DNA of 64,000 nucleotides, taken from UBA1275 sp002323515. Its GTDB lineage: Bacteria > Bacteroidota > Rhodothermia > Balneolales > Balneolaceae. Positions 17,393 to 24,804 of the stretch are shown one piece after another; position 1 is the first letter of the stretch; the number at the start of each line of letters is the position of its first letter. A model generated the notes under the pieces. That model was not told the origin of the DNA. It did not search any database and worked only from the letters and a program-made list of their open reading frames with translations. The position numbers were made by a program, and so were the translations under genes. Where the stretch lies: the NCBI GenBank assembly GCA_964007875.1, contig CAXGAH010000005.1:62001-126000 (forward strand). The letters are read 5' to 3'.

Positions 17393-19375
17393 ATGCTGCA
17401 ATGTGCTAATATTAGCCTCTCACTAGGTGATCGGGCCTTGCTCGATGATATATCAGTCATTATAAATCCAGGAGACCGTATTGGATTAGTGGGCCCTAAT
17501 GGAGCCGGAAAATCTACCTTACTCAAGGTAATTATGGGGCTTCAAGAAGTTGATAAAGGTTTGGTGAGTATGGTTAAAACCGAAAGCTTGGGTTACCTGC
17601 CACAAGATGGGGTAAAACCTAATTTCTCCCTCAACGTTATAGAAGAAGTGGAGAGTGTTTTTCAAGGCATATACGATTTAGAGAAGGAAGTTCAAAAAAT
17701 GCAACTCACATTAGGAGAGCTGGACCCTAACTCCCCTTCGTACGAAAGCTATCTTGATCAACTTGGTTCTCTTCAAACCGAATTAGAACAATCTGGCATT
17801 TATAGCATCCGCTCAAAAGTGAAAAAGGTGTTAACAGGTCTTGGTTTTAGCTCAGTGGATTTTAGTCGAACTACGAGTGAATTCAGTGGTGGTTGGCTCA
17901 TGCGAATGGCCCTAGCTAAGCTATTGTTGCAAGATCCAACTTACCTATTACTGGATGAACCTACCAATCACTTAGATATTGAGTCGCTACAATGGTTAGA
18001 GCAATTTTTGGTTCAGTATAATGGAGCAGTTATTGTAGTTTCTCACGATCAATACTTCTTAGATAGTCTAACCAATCGAACACTTGCAATACGGCAAGGA
18101 AAACTGCAGGATTATGCTGGTAATTACAGCTTTTATGAGCGTAAATGGGCCGAAGAGAGAGAATTACTTATAAATGCGCAACGTAACCAAGAGAAACAAA
18201 TCAAGGATACTCAAGAGTTCATAGACCGTTTTCGATATAAAGCTAGTAAAGCTCGACAGGTACAGAGCCGAGTAAAACAACTTGAAAAATTAGATCAAAT
18301 AGAGGTGGAATCTGAACTCGATACGGTATCTTTTCGCTTTCCTACACCTGAGCGAACAGGACAAGTCGTCGTTCAATTAGACCAAGTCGTAAAACGATAC
18401 GGAGAACATACTGTATTCGATGGCATAGATTTAGAAATAGAACGAGAAGATAAAATTGCAGTTGTAGGTCCTAATGGGGCAGGTAAATCTACTCTTATCC
18501 GGATTATGAGCGGACTTGAACCCATTCAAAATGGAACTCAAAAGCTAGGCCATAAAGTACAAAATGCGTATTTTGCGCAGCATCAAGCAGATGAACTCGA
18601 TGATACTGAAGACCCTCTTGGTATTATGATGGGAGCTGGATCTGGCGAAAAAGAGAGCCGTTTGCGATCAATATTAGGTAGTTTTTTATTTACTGGCGAC
18701 GATGTATTCAAGAAAGTTAAGGCCCTCTCTGGCGGTGAAAAATCACGTCTTGCTTTAGCAAAAATGCTCCTATCTCCTGCAAATTTTCTCATTTTTGACG
18801 AGCCTACGAATCATTTGGACATGAGCAGTAAAACGGTACTACAACAAGCCCTACAGCAATATGAAGGCACCTGCATGATTGTTTCTCATGATAGAGCATT
18901 TCTAGACCCCATTGTAAACAAAGTCTTGGAGATTCAACCCGGTACCGTTCGTCTTTTCCTGGGTAATGTCAGCTATTATTTGGATAAAAAGAAAGAGGAA
19001 GCCGAATTAGCACAAATACCTCAAAAAAGTAGAGATACCTTCAAAAAAGTCGCCGCCATGGAGTCGGATGCTTTCTCAAAAAAAGAAAAAAAACGCCTAG
19101 AAGCAGAACGTCGAAATGCTCTTAGCAAGCAAATGGGGCCTCTAAAGAAAAAGATTGCTCAAGTAGAGACCGCTATTGAGGGTTGCGAAACCAGATTACG
19201 TACTATTGAGGATACTATGGCCGAAGGCGATTTTTATGAGGATCCGGTTCAAGTAAAAGAAACCAGCATAAAATACAAAAAGATTAAGCAAGAATTGACC
19301 GAGCTTATGTTTCAGTGGGAAGAATTTCAACAAAGTGTTGAACAAATCGAAGCCGAGTTTGAGCAAGACGCTTAA
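17393..19375 (+). CDS. ABC-F family ATPase (Uup/EttA type)
   Basis: A 660-residue soluble protein with two ABC domains and no membrane segments. Walker A sites are GPNGAGKST at about residues 34-42 and again near 360. Signatures are FSGGW and LSGGEKSRLALAK, and each Walker B is followed by EPTNHLD, the mark of ABC-F proteins. The linker between the domains (about 245-320) is the charged P-site tRNA interaction arm. A C-terminal coiled coil (about 545-655) is as in Uup. ABC-F proteins act on ribosomes at the E site. It follows the aspartokinase-like gene by only 5 bases, so they are likely co-transcribed, with no obvious functional link. Confidence 0.92.
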   Translation: MLQCANISLSLGDRALLDDISVIINPGDRIGLVGPNGAGKSTLLKVIMGLQEVDKGLVSMVKTESLGYLPQDGVKPNFSLNVIEEVESVFQGIYDLEKEVQKMQLTLGELDPNSPSYESYLDQLGSLQTELEQSGIYSIRSKVKKVLTGLGFSSVDFSRTTSEFSGGWLMRMALAKLLLQDPTYLLLDEPTNHLDIESLQWLEQFLVQYNGAVIVVSHDQYFLDSLTNRTLAIRQGKLQDYAGNYSFYERKWAEERELLINAQRNQEKQIKDTQEFIDRFRYKASKARQVQSRVKQLEKLDQIEVESELDTVSFRFPTPERTGQVVVQLDQVVKRYGEHTVFDGIDLEIEREDKIAVVGPNGAGKSTLIRIMSGLEPIQNGTQKLGHKVQNAYFAQHQADELDDTEDPLGIMMGAGSGEKESRLRSILGSFLFTGDDVFKKVKALSGGEKSRLALAKMLLSPANFLIFDEPTNHLDMSSKTVLQQALQQYEGTCMIVSHDRAFLDPIVNKVLEIQPGTVRLFLGNVSYYLDKKKEEAELAQIPQKSRDTFKKVAAMESDAFSKKEKKRLEAERRNALSKQMGPLKKKIAQVETAIEGCETRLRTIEDTMAEGDFYEDPVQVKETSIKYKKIKQELTELMFQWEEFQQSVEQIEAEFEQDA

Positions 19376-19418
19376 CTGTGAGTCCTTACATAATCGTATT
19401 TAGATAAGAAGTAATGTA

Positions 19419-19850
19419 TTAGGTAGCAAATATTTGGCTTTTATCGGCAAAAGCCTTGAACTCTAGTGCATTTCCGCTAGGATCCAAAAAGAACATGGTC
19501 GCCTGCTCACCTGCCTCTCCTTTAAAACGGATATAAGGCTCAATAATAAAACTGACATCGGCAATTTTCACACGTTCGGCCAAAGCTTCCCACTCTTCCA
19601 TGCTCAAAATTACTCCAAAGTGGCGAACGGGTACTCCATGTCCATCTACGGCATTTTTGGAAGATTCTTTTGCCTCATCTGGACTTAAATGAGCTACCAC
19701 CTGATGACCCCACATATTGAAATCTATCCAGTGATCAGAGCTTCTTCCTGTGCTACAACCCAATATTTGAGTATAAAATTGATACGTTTCTGTTAAATCT
19801 TTGACTGGAAAAGCAAGGTGAAAAGGAGCAAAATCGTTGTTTTCTTCCAT
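19419..19850 (-). CDS. VOC-superfamily (glyoxalase/dioxygenase-like) protein
   Basis: A 143-residue protein with the two beta-alpha-beta-beta-beta units of the vicinal oxygen chelate fold. The first begins FHLAFPVKDLTETYQFYTQILGC (split here as FHLAFPVKD then YQFYTQILG); the last has FFLDPSGNALEFKAF. The metal-ligand-like His12 and a C-terminal Glu in LEFK are visible. Such proteins include glyoxalase I, ring-cleaving dioxygenases and fosfomycin-resistance enzymes. The sequence does not settle which reaction is catalysed. It stands alone, convergent with the ABC-F gene. Confidence 0.8.
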   Translation of the reverse strand: MEENNDFAPFHLAFPVKDLTETYQFYTQILGCSTGRSSDHWIDFNMWGHQVVAHLSPDEAKESSKNAVDGHGVPVRHFGVILSMEEWEALAERVKIADVSFIIEPYIRFKGEAGEQATMFFLDPSGNALEFKAFADKSQIFAT

Positions 19851-19906
19851 GGTGATTTAATTTAGAGATTCGTGATAAATTTTCAGTTACGAAGCTACAA
19901 AAAAAT

Positions 19907-20350
19907 TCACATAAATTGTTTGGCCGCCTGCACCGCTAATTGATCCACTCGCTCATTATCTGGAATACCCGAATGTCCCTTCACTTTGATCCACTCCACC
20001 TGATGAGCCCCGATCACCTTCAATAAATCCAACCATAAATCCTGATTTTCCACTGGCTTTTTATCTGCCTTCTTCCACCCTTTTGACTGCCATGACTCTA
20101 TCCAGCCCTTTGTCATCGCATTAATAATTAACGCACTATCGCTATGAATCTTAAGTAAACATGGCTTTTTTATGGCTCTTATTGCTTCGATCACCGCCAT
20201 CATTTCCATTCGATTATTAGTAGTGAATGCTTCTCCACCTGAGAGCTCCTTTTCTTTCCCATTATGTCGCAACAAAGCTCCCCAACCTCCTGGTCCAGGA
20301 TTGCCGCTGCACGCACCGTCGGTGTAAATAATGACTTCTGAGATACTCAT
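19907..20350 (-). CDS. rnhA: Ribonuclease HI
   Basis: A 147-residue protein starting at the ATG at 20350 (MSISEVIIYTDGACSGN). An open frame reaches 20482, but that extension lies inside pyrF and is not conserved RNase H sequence. All catalytic acids are visible: Asp in YTDGACSGNPGPGGWG, Glu in NRMEMMA, Asp in HSDSALI, and the last Asp in GIPDNERVDQLA. It cuts the RNA strand of RNA-DNA hybrids. It sits 7 bases after pyrF, so the two form one transcription unit. Confidence 0.96.
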   Translation of the reverse strand: MSISEVIIYTDGACSGNPGPGGWGALLRHNGKEKELSGGEAFTTNNRMEMMAVIEAIRAIKKPCLLKIHSDSALIINAMTKGWIESWQSKGWKKADKKPVENQDLWLDLLKVIGAHQVEWIKVKGHSGIPDNERVDQLAVQAAKQFM

Positions 20351-20357
20351 AGTATTG

Positions 20358-21224
20358 TTAATTAAGCTCCACTTGTTCAAAAATGGGAAGCAATCGTTGA
20401 TTTGCAGTAAGAGTTCGGTCAAGTACTCGATCCTGCCAACTTCCATGGGTTGGATCGTTATCCCTGTTGTCGTTTGCATCAAACAGTATTCCTCTGCTAG
20501 AATTGATTAGGGGTAGTCCAGAGTGGGTTGCTAATAATGTTGCCAATGCTTCGATATCTCCCCCTTGTGCGCCAAACCCAGGAATTAATAAGGCAGCCTT
20601 TGAATGTAGAGCTAAGACCTGCTGTGCTACTTGGCTTTGAGTGGCACCGATGACCATGCCCAGATGAGTCTCGGAATACTTCTGGGTATTGGCTAGTTGA
20701 TGCGCTATATGAGCTGAAAGACTCTCAAAATTACCACTCCTCGCCATTAGAAAATCCTGTGCACCGGCATTGGACGTCAGTGCCAGTGCATAAACCGCTT
20801 TACTACTATCGCCATTGAAAGCCTTTAAGGTTTCCATACCCATTAATGGATTTAGAGTGATAGCATCAACCTTAAATTGATCAAAAAATGCTTGCTTGTA
20901 GTACTCTGCAGTGGTGCTTATATCCCCTCTTTTAGCATCGGCTATAATTATATGACGATTGGGAATAGCAGAAACAACACGGTTAAATGCATCCAGACCA
21001 TGAGGCCCTAAAGCTTCAAAAAAGGCTAAATTAGGTTTAAAGGCTGCACAATGTTTCTCGGTAGCCTGAATGACCTGCTGGCAAAAATATACTACCTGTT
21101 CAACCGGATCTTCAGAAAAAGTAATAACCTGCTCAGGCAATCGAGCACTATTTGGATCAAGTCCTACACACAATACCGATGAAGATTCGAGTATTGAGTT
21201 AGTTAATTTGGTTAAAAATTTCAT
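20358..21224 (-). CDS. pyrF: Orotidine 5'-phosphate decarboxylase (type 2)
   Basis: A 288-residue enzyme catalysing the last step of UMP synthesis. The catalytic Asp-Lys-Asp array is in ADAKRGDIS, with Lys98. The substrate-binding N-terminus VLCVGLDPN and the C-terminal phosphate-binding INSSRGILF follow the longer, type 2 (PyrF of mycobacterial or myxobacterial length) subfamily. It is upstream of rnhA in a two-gene unit. The PyrR homologue lies 9 kb away on the other strand. Confidence 0.96.
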   Translation of the reverse strand: MKFLTKLTNSILESSSVLCVGLDPNSARLPEQVITFSEDPVEQVVYFCQQVIQATEKHCAAFKPNLAFFEALGPHGLDAFNRVVSAIPNRHIIIADAKRGDISTTAEYYKQAFFDQFKVDAITLNPLMGMETLKAFNGDSSKAVYALALTSNAGAQDFLMARSGNFESLSAHIAHQLANTQKYSETHLGMVIGATQSQVAQQVLALHSKAALLIPGFGAQGGDIEALATLLATHSGLPLINSSRGILFDANDNRDNDPTHGSWQDRVLDRTLTANQRLLPIFEQVELN

Positions 21225-21291
21225 CTGCCAAATATCTCTTTTTACGGTATTAATTGCGAATCAAAAATAGCGTTCCAAGCACGTATACAAC

Positions 21292-23469
21292 CTAACCAAG
21301 TAAAAAAGTATTCGCCCATTCATAGGTTATCCATGCACTAAAATAGGCTAAAACAGTCATGTAACCGAACATAATCAGAGGCCATTTCCAACTATTTGTT
21401 TCTCGCTTTACGATGGCCAAAGTACTCATACATTGCATGGCTATGGCAAAAAATATCATCAAGGAAAGAGCCGTTGCCAAAGTGTACTTAGGAAGCCCAG
21501 TTTCGGGATCTATTTCACCTCTTAGACGCTCTATCAATCCCAGCTGTTCCTCTGTTTCTTCTATGCTATAAATCGTGTTTAGCGTTCCCACCATTACTTC
21601 ACGAGCAGCAAAAGAAGTCAATAAACCAATACCAATTTTCCAATCAAATCCGAGCGGCTCAATTGCTGGCTCAATCCATTGCCCAAAGGTTCCTGCATAG
21701 CTTTGATTCAACTGTAAGGTCGATAGCATCTGCTCACTTATTTGCCGATTTGCGTCCATATCAGCTAAATCATTTGCCGTAGGTTCATAGGTTGGGAATG
21801 AAGCTAAAACCCATAAAATAATAGAAATAGCTACGATAATTTTTCCCGCCTCTGTAACAAAAATCTTACCCCGTTCTAATGATTGGATGACAACTGAGCT
21901 AATATTCGGCCACTTATACGATGGCAATTCCATTAAAAAGGGGGTGGGTTTCCCAGTAGGAAAAATACGCTTCATCACCGCTGCGGATCCAACTGCCATC
22001 ACAATACCAAATAGATATAACCCAAAAAATACCAAACCTTGTAAAGTTAGAAAGCCAATAATCCGTTTGTCAGGGACAAAGGCAGAAATCATTACCGCAT
22101 AGACCGGTAAACGAGCTGAACAGGCCATAAAAGGTAAAATCATAATCGTGATCAGCCGATCTCGCCAGTTCTCTATGGTTCTTGTTGCCATTATTCCAGG
22201 AATAGCACAAGCAAAACCGGACATCAAAGGGACAACCGATCGACCGTGTAAGCCGACCTTTGTCATAAACCCATCCATCACAAACGCAGCCCTTGCCATG
22301 TATCCCGATCCTTCTAAGAAGTAAATAAACAAAAATAGGAAAATAATTTGCGGTAAAAATATAACCACTCCCCCAAAACCCGCAATAATACCATCGACCA
22401 GTAGGCTGTTTAACAATCCTGCAGGCAGTGAACTACCCACAAAGGCACCAAACTCAATAAATAGCATATCAATCATATCCATAAAGGGAGTAGCCCAGCT
22501 AAAGATAGACTGAAACATAACCAATAGGACCAGTACAAAGATGACGGGTCCTGCTACTCTGTGGGTGAGTACATTATCCAATCGATCGGTCCAAGTCTGC
22601 TCGTCCCTCTGCTCCTTAGTTACACTTCCTTCTGAACTATCGCCAATAAAACTATACCGTTGCACTACCTCAACAGCCGTTGGATTTTCACCCTGAGCTT
22701 CCAGAGTGTTTTGTAGTTCCTCGATTAGTTTCTTGGCTTTTTCTTCCTCAGAATACTGATAAAAACTATCTTCAAGACTACCTTCTGCAAGAAGTCGCAA
22801 GGCTTCTATAGGGCGAGCGCGCTCCGGCAATTGAGTATGCTCAGATAGCCATTCCCTATCCAATCGGTCAACGGCTTGTCTGAGTAGCTTTGAAGGATTC
22901 CATTTAAAAGGTTTAGGAGTAGCCACCCCCTGTTCAAAAAGTGCTTGCTTAATCTGTACATCGCACTTTTTAGATCGGGCATTTATCGAAATTACTGGTA
23001 CGCCCCATACGTTGGACAGCTGTTGAGATTGAATCCGAATACCTCGTTCATCAGCAATATCACTCATGGTCAAGACCATAAGCATTGGAATCTGCAAATC
23101 CATGACCTGAGAGGCCAAAAATAAATTACGCTCCAAATTACTTGCATCGACCACCATCAATAGCAGGTCTGGCTTTTCTTCGTGGTCATAACTCCCTATC
23201 AGAGTTTCATAGGTTATTCGTTCATCCGCTTTTTTGTGGTTTAGGCTATAGGCACCGGGTAGATCAATAATTTTATGCAATACACCATTGATAATGGTGG
23301 TTCCCATTTTACGCTCAACGGTGATACCCGGATAGTTTGCTATTTTCTGTCGTAATCCAGTAAGAGCGTTAAAAATAGTAGACTTACCTGTATTTGGATT
23401 CCCAACAAGAGCGATGGTACTAGGCTGTCGCAATATTTCTTTTTGAGCATTAATGGTCTGATTACTCAT
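21292..23469 (-). CDS. feoB: Ferrous iron transport protein B
   Basis: A 725-residue protein. The N-terminal G domain has G1 GNPNTGKST (23-31), G2 Thr in GITVERK (48-54) and G3 DLPGAYS (69-75). At the G4 position it has TMSD (134-137), where NxxD is usual. A helical GDI-like domain of about residues 180-280 follows. After that come the two Gate/core membrane repeats, with typical segments near 385-450 (FACAIPGIMATRT) and near 640. It moves Fe2+ into the cell. Its ATG overlaps the upstream feoA stop (ATGA), so translation is coupled. Confidence 0.95.
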   Translation of the reverse strand: MSNQTINAQKEILRQPSTIALVGNPNTGKSTIFNALTGLRQKIANYPGITVERKMGTTIINGVLHKIIDLPGAYSLNHKKADERITYETLIGSYDHEEKPDLLLMVVDASNLERNLFLASQVMDLQIPMLMVLTMSDIADERGIRIQSQQLSNVWGVPVISINARSKKCDVQIKQALFEQGVATPKPFKWNPSKLLRQAVDRLDREWLSEHTQLPERARPIEALRLLAEGSLEDSFYQYSEEEKAKKLIEELQNTLEAQGENPTAVEVVQRYSFIGDSSEGSVTKEQRDEQTWTDRLDNVLTHRVAGPVIFVLVLLVMFQSIFSWATPFMDMIDMLFIEFGAFVGSSLPAGLLNSLLVDGIIAGFGGVVIFLPQIIFLFLFIYFLEGSGYMARAAFVMDGFMTKVGLHGRSVVPLMSGFACAIPGIMATRTIENWRDRLITIMILPFMACSARLPVYAVMISAFVPDKRIIGFLTLQGLVFFGLYLFGIVMAVGSAAVMKRIFPTGKPTPFLMELPSYKWPNISSVVIQSLERGKIFVTEAGKIIVAISIILWVLASFPTYEPTANDLADMDANRQISEQMLSTLQLNQSYAGTFGQWIEPAIEPLGFDWKIGIGLLTSFAAREVMVGTLNTIYSIEETEEQLGLIERLRGEIDPETGLPKYTLATALSLMIFFAIAMQCMSTLAIVKRETNSWKWPLIMFGYMTVLAYFSAWITYEWANTFLLG

Positions 23470-23684
23470 ATAGGACTCACTTCAACCGCATCGGTTTCTT
23501 TTTTTCGTAAGCTTAGCAAATATCCGCGAATTTTTATCTCCATTGGATATCCCATTGGAGCTCTTCGTATGACTTCACAAATACTACCTGGAGTTAAACC
23601 CATCTCCATAATTCTGACAAGTTTATCCCCTTGGATCTGCTTAACTTTATATTTTTTATGAACATGTGCATCAGAAAGAAACAT
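23466..23684 (-). CDS. feoA: FeoA-domain protein (proximal copy)
   Basis: A 72-residue SH3-like FeoA domain: GDKLVRIMEMGLTPGSICEVIRRAP contains the typical LxxMGLxPG core (split: IMEMGLTPG), then GYPMEIKIRGYLLSLRKKE. It binds and helps activate FeoB. Its stop codon overlaps the feoB start by 4 bases. It follows the other FeoA copy by 11 bases. Confidence 0.92.
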   Translation of the reverse strand: MFLSDAHVHKKYKVKQIQGDKLVRIMEMGLTPGSICEVIRRAPMGYPMEIKIRGYLLSLRKKETDAVEVSPI

Positions 23685-23695
23685 AAACTAAGTCT

Positions 23696-23941
23696 CTATA
23701 GGTTAGAGGATTTTTTTTTGGAGACCGGTTCAACTAAAATATTCATTGCCAAAGGGTGCGTAATCGCTAGCCGGCATTCACCGACCTGCAGTATGATGTT
23801 TTTCTGATTAGAAACAACGGTTCCTGTTGCGCCCTCTACACAACCAAGCTCTTGCAACCTGCATGTGTCTTCACTCGTGCAGTTTAGACAACTAACACGA
23901 ACTTGTTCGCCTATTTTGGTAGTGGTGAGTGGTACGATCAT
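23696..23941 (-). CDS. FeoA-domain protein (distal copy, cysteine-rich)
   Basis: An 81-residue protein, first gene of the feo operon. It has the FeoA core LQELGCVEGATGTVVS, but with a Cys where the proximal copy has Leu (LGC against MGL), and a further Cys pair earlier (SCLNCTSEDTC). The cysteines CLNC...C could bind iron or an Fe-S cluster, as FeoC-like sensors do; this is an inference. The 3' end has a run of nine A in the coding strand giving three Lys. Two FeoA proteins before FeoB occur in several Bacteroidota-related lineages. Confidence 0.85.
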   Translation of the reverse strand: MIVPLTTTKIGEQVRVSCLNCTSEDTCRLQELGCVEGATGTVVSNQKNIILQVGECRLAITHPLAMNILVEPVSKKKSSNL

Positions 23942-23942
23942 C

Positions 23943-23967
23943 CTTATTTAAATATAGTCTAAATAAG
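23943..23967. promoter_or_regulatory. Candidate metal-regulator operator at the feo promoter
   Basis: The arms CTTATTTA (23943-23950) and TAAATAAG (23960-23967) are exact reverse complements with a 9-base spacer. The site starts 2 bases before the first feoA start codon, where repressor binding would block the promoter or early transcription. The size and position suit a Fur- or DtxR-type iron repressor, but it does not match the E. coli Fur consensus closely. AT-rich arms raise the chance of coincidence. Confidence 0.4.
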
Positions 23968-24026
23968 ATAAATATTTGTTGGCTTATTTTGTATTGAAAA
24001 ATTCTACTATTTAAAAAGAATGCCGC

Positions 24027-24052
24027 TTGGTTTATGAGACCATAAGGACCAA
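24027..24052 (-). terminator. Hairpin just after the unknown gene, possible terminator
   Basis: TTGGT (24027-24031) and TTATG (24032-24036) pair with CATAA (24041-24045) and ACCAA (24048-24052), with a four-base loop and a two-base bulge. It begins 5 bases past the stop of the minus-strand gene at 24057. The T-run on that strand comes 7 bases later and is short, so the call is weak. Confidence 0.35.
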
Positions 24053-24056
24053 CGAT

Positions 24057-24770
24057 TTATAGCACGGATTCTGGATGAACTTCTTCAAAGCCATGGGGTG
24101 GTCTATATAGACGCGTTTTTTCAAAATACAAGGCTTCTTTGGAATGCACTCGCTTACCGTTTATGGAAAAAAATCTAAATGCGTCCGGTAATAAAGACTG
24201 TAAAGGATAGAAAAAATCGATGTAAGGATTACGTTTACTATATAAATCTATATCGTAGCCATCTATTGCTGCGCGTTTAACTAAAATAACCTCATCTTTC
24301 ATTAGCAAACGATGAATTACAGAAGCTTCTACTTCGTATCCCCAAGCTTGTTCGAGATTCTTGTTACCCGTAGCTGGAATATCCTTTGTAAAGGAAGTAT
24401 CCAAACCATTAGCTGGGGTGGTAATTCTGTCTTTAGATTTCCGAACTAATCGAAGATAGGCATCCATCGGAGCATTTTGCATCCAATCACCTATTCCTTC
24501 CTCATTTGACCATTCAAGCTTTAAAGGTAAGGTATAAAGTTTTTCAATAATGGTAACTACGGAAGGATAGGCATCTAGTAAATTGATTCCGTAGCGATTG
24601 TTTGCAAGATCACTTCCCATAAAAAACAACCAAGAATAGGTAGGGTCAGGTTTGGTAAATAATGAAAGTACATCGCTATCAACCTTAGAAGAGTCTGAAC
24701 TTGAACTGGTAAGTTCTTCCATGCGCTGATCATGGAAGAACACCAGTTTAAGTAATTGATTTGAGGACAT
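24057..24770 (-). CDS. Protein of unknown function
   Basis: A 237-residue, probably cytosolic protein that I do not recognise. There is no signal peptide or membrane helix. It is rich in charged and aromatic residues, with a Ser-rich stretch at 22-29 and pairs of acidic residues. The C-terminal part (about 180-237) is hydrophobic-aromatic (YIDFFYPLQSLLPDAFRFFSING) and ends with PPHGFEEVHPESVL. The ATG at 24770 is preceded by purine-poor sequence. It lies 34 bases downstream of hppA on the same strand and may share its transcript. The frame is clean and codon use looks like that of its neighbours, so I believe it is a real gene. Confidence 0.65.
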   Translation of the reverse strand: MSSNQLLKLVFFHDQRMEELTSSSSDSSKVDSDVLSLFTKPDPTYSWLFFMGSDLANNRYGINLLDAYPSVVTIIEKLYTLPLKLEWSNEEGIGDWMQNAPMDAYLRLVRKSKDRITTPANGLDTSFTKDIPATGNKNLEQAWGYEVEASVIHRLLMKDEVILVKRAAIDGYDIDLYSKRNPYIDFFYPLQSLLPDAFRFFSINGKRVHSKEALYFEKTRLYRPPHGFEEVHPESVL

Positions 24771-24804
24771 TATTTTCCTAGTAAAATCGGTTGGAAAATA
24801 ATCG

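Noticed and set aside
20351..20482. A 44-residue N-terminal extension of the rnhA reading frame
   Set aside because: This DNA is already the 3' end of pyrF in another frame, and RNase HI proteins begin just before the YTDGACSGNPG segment.
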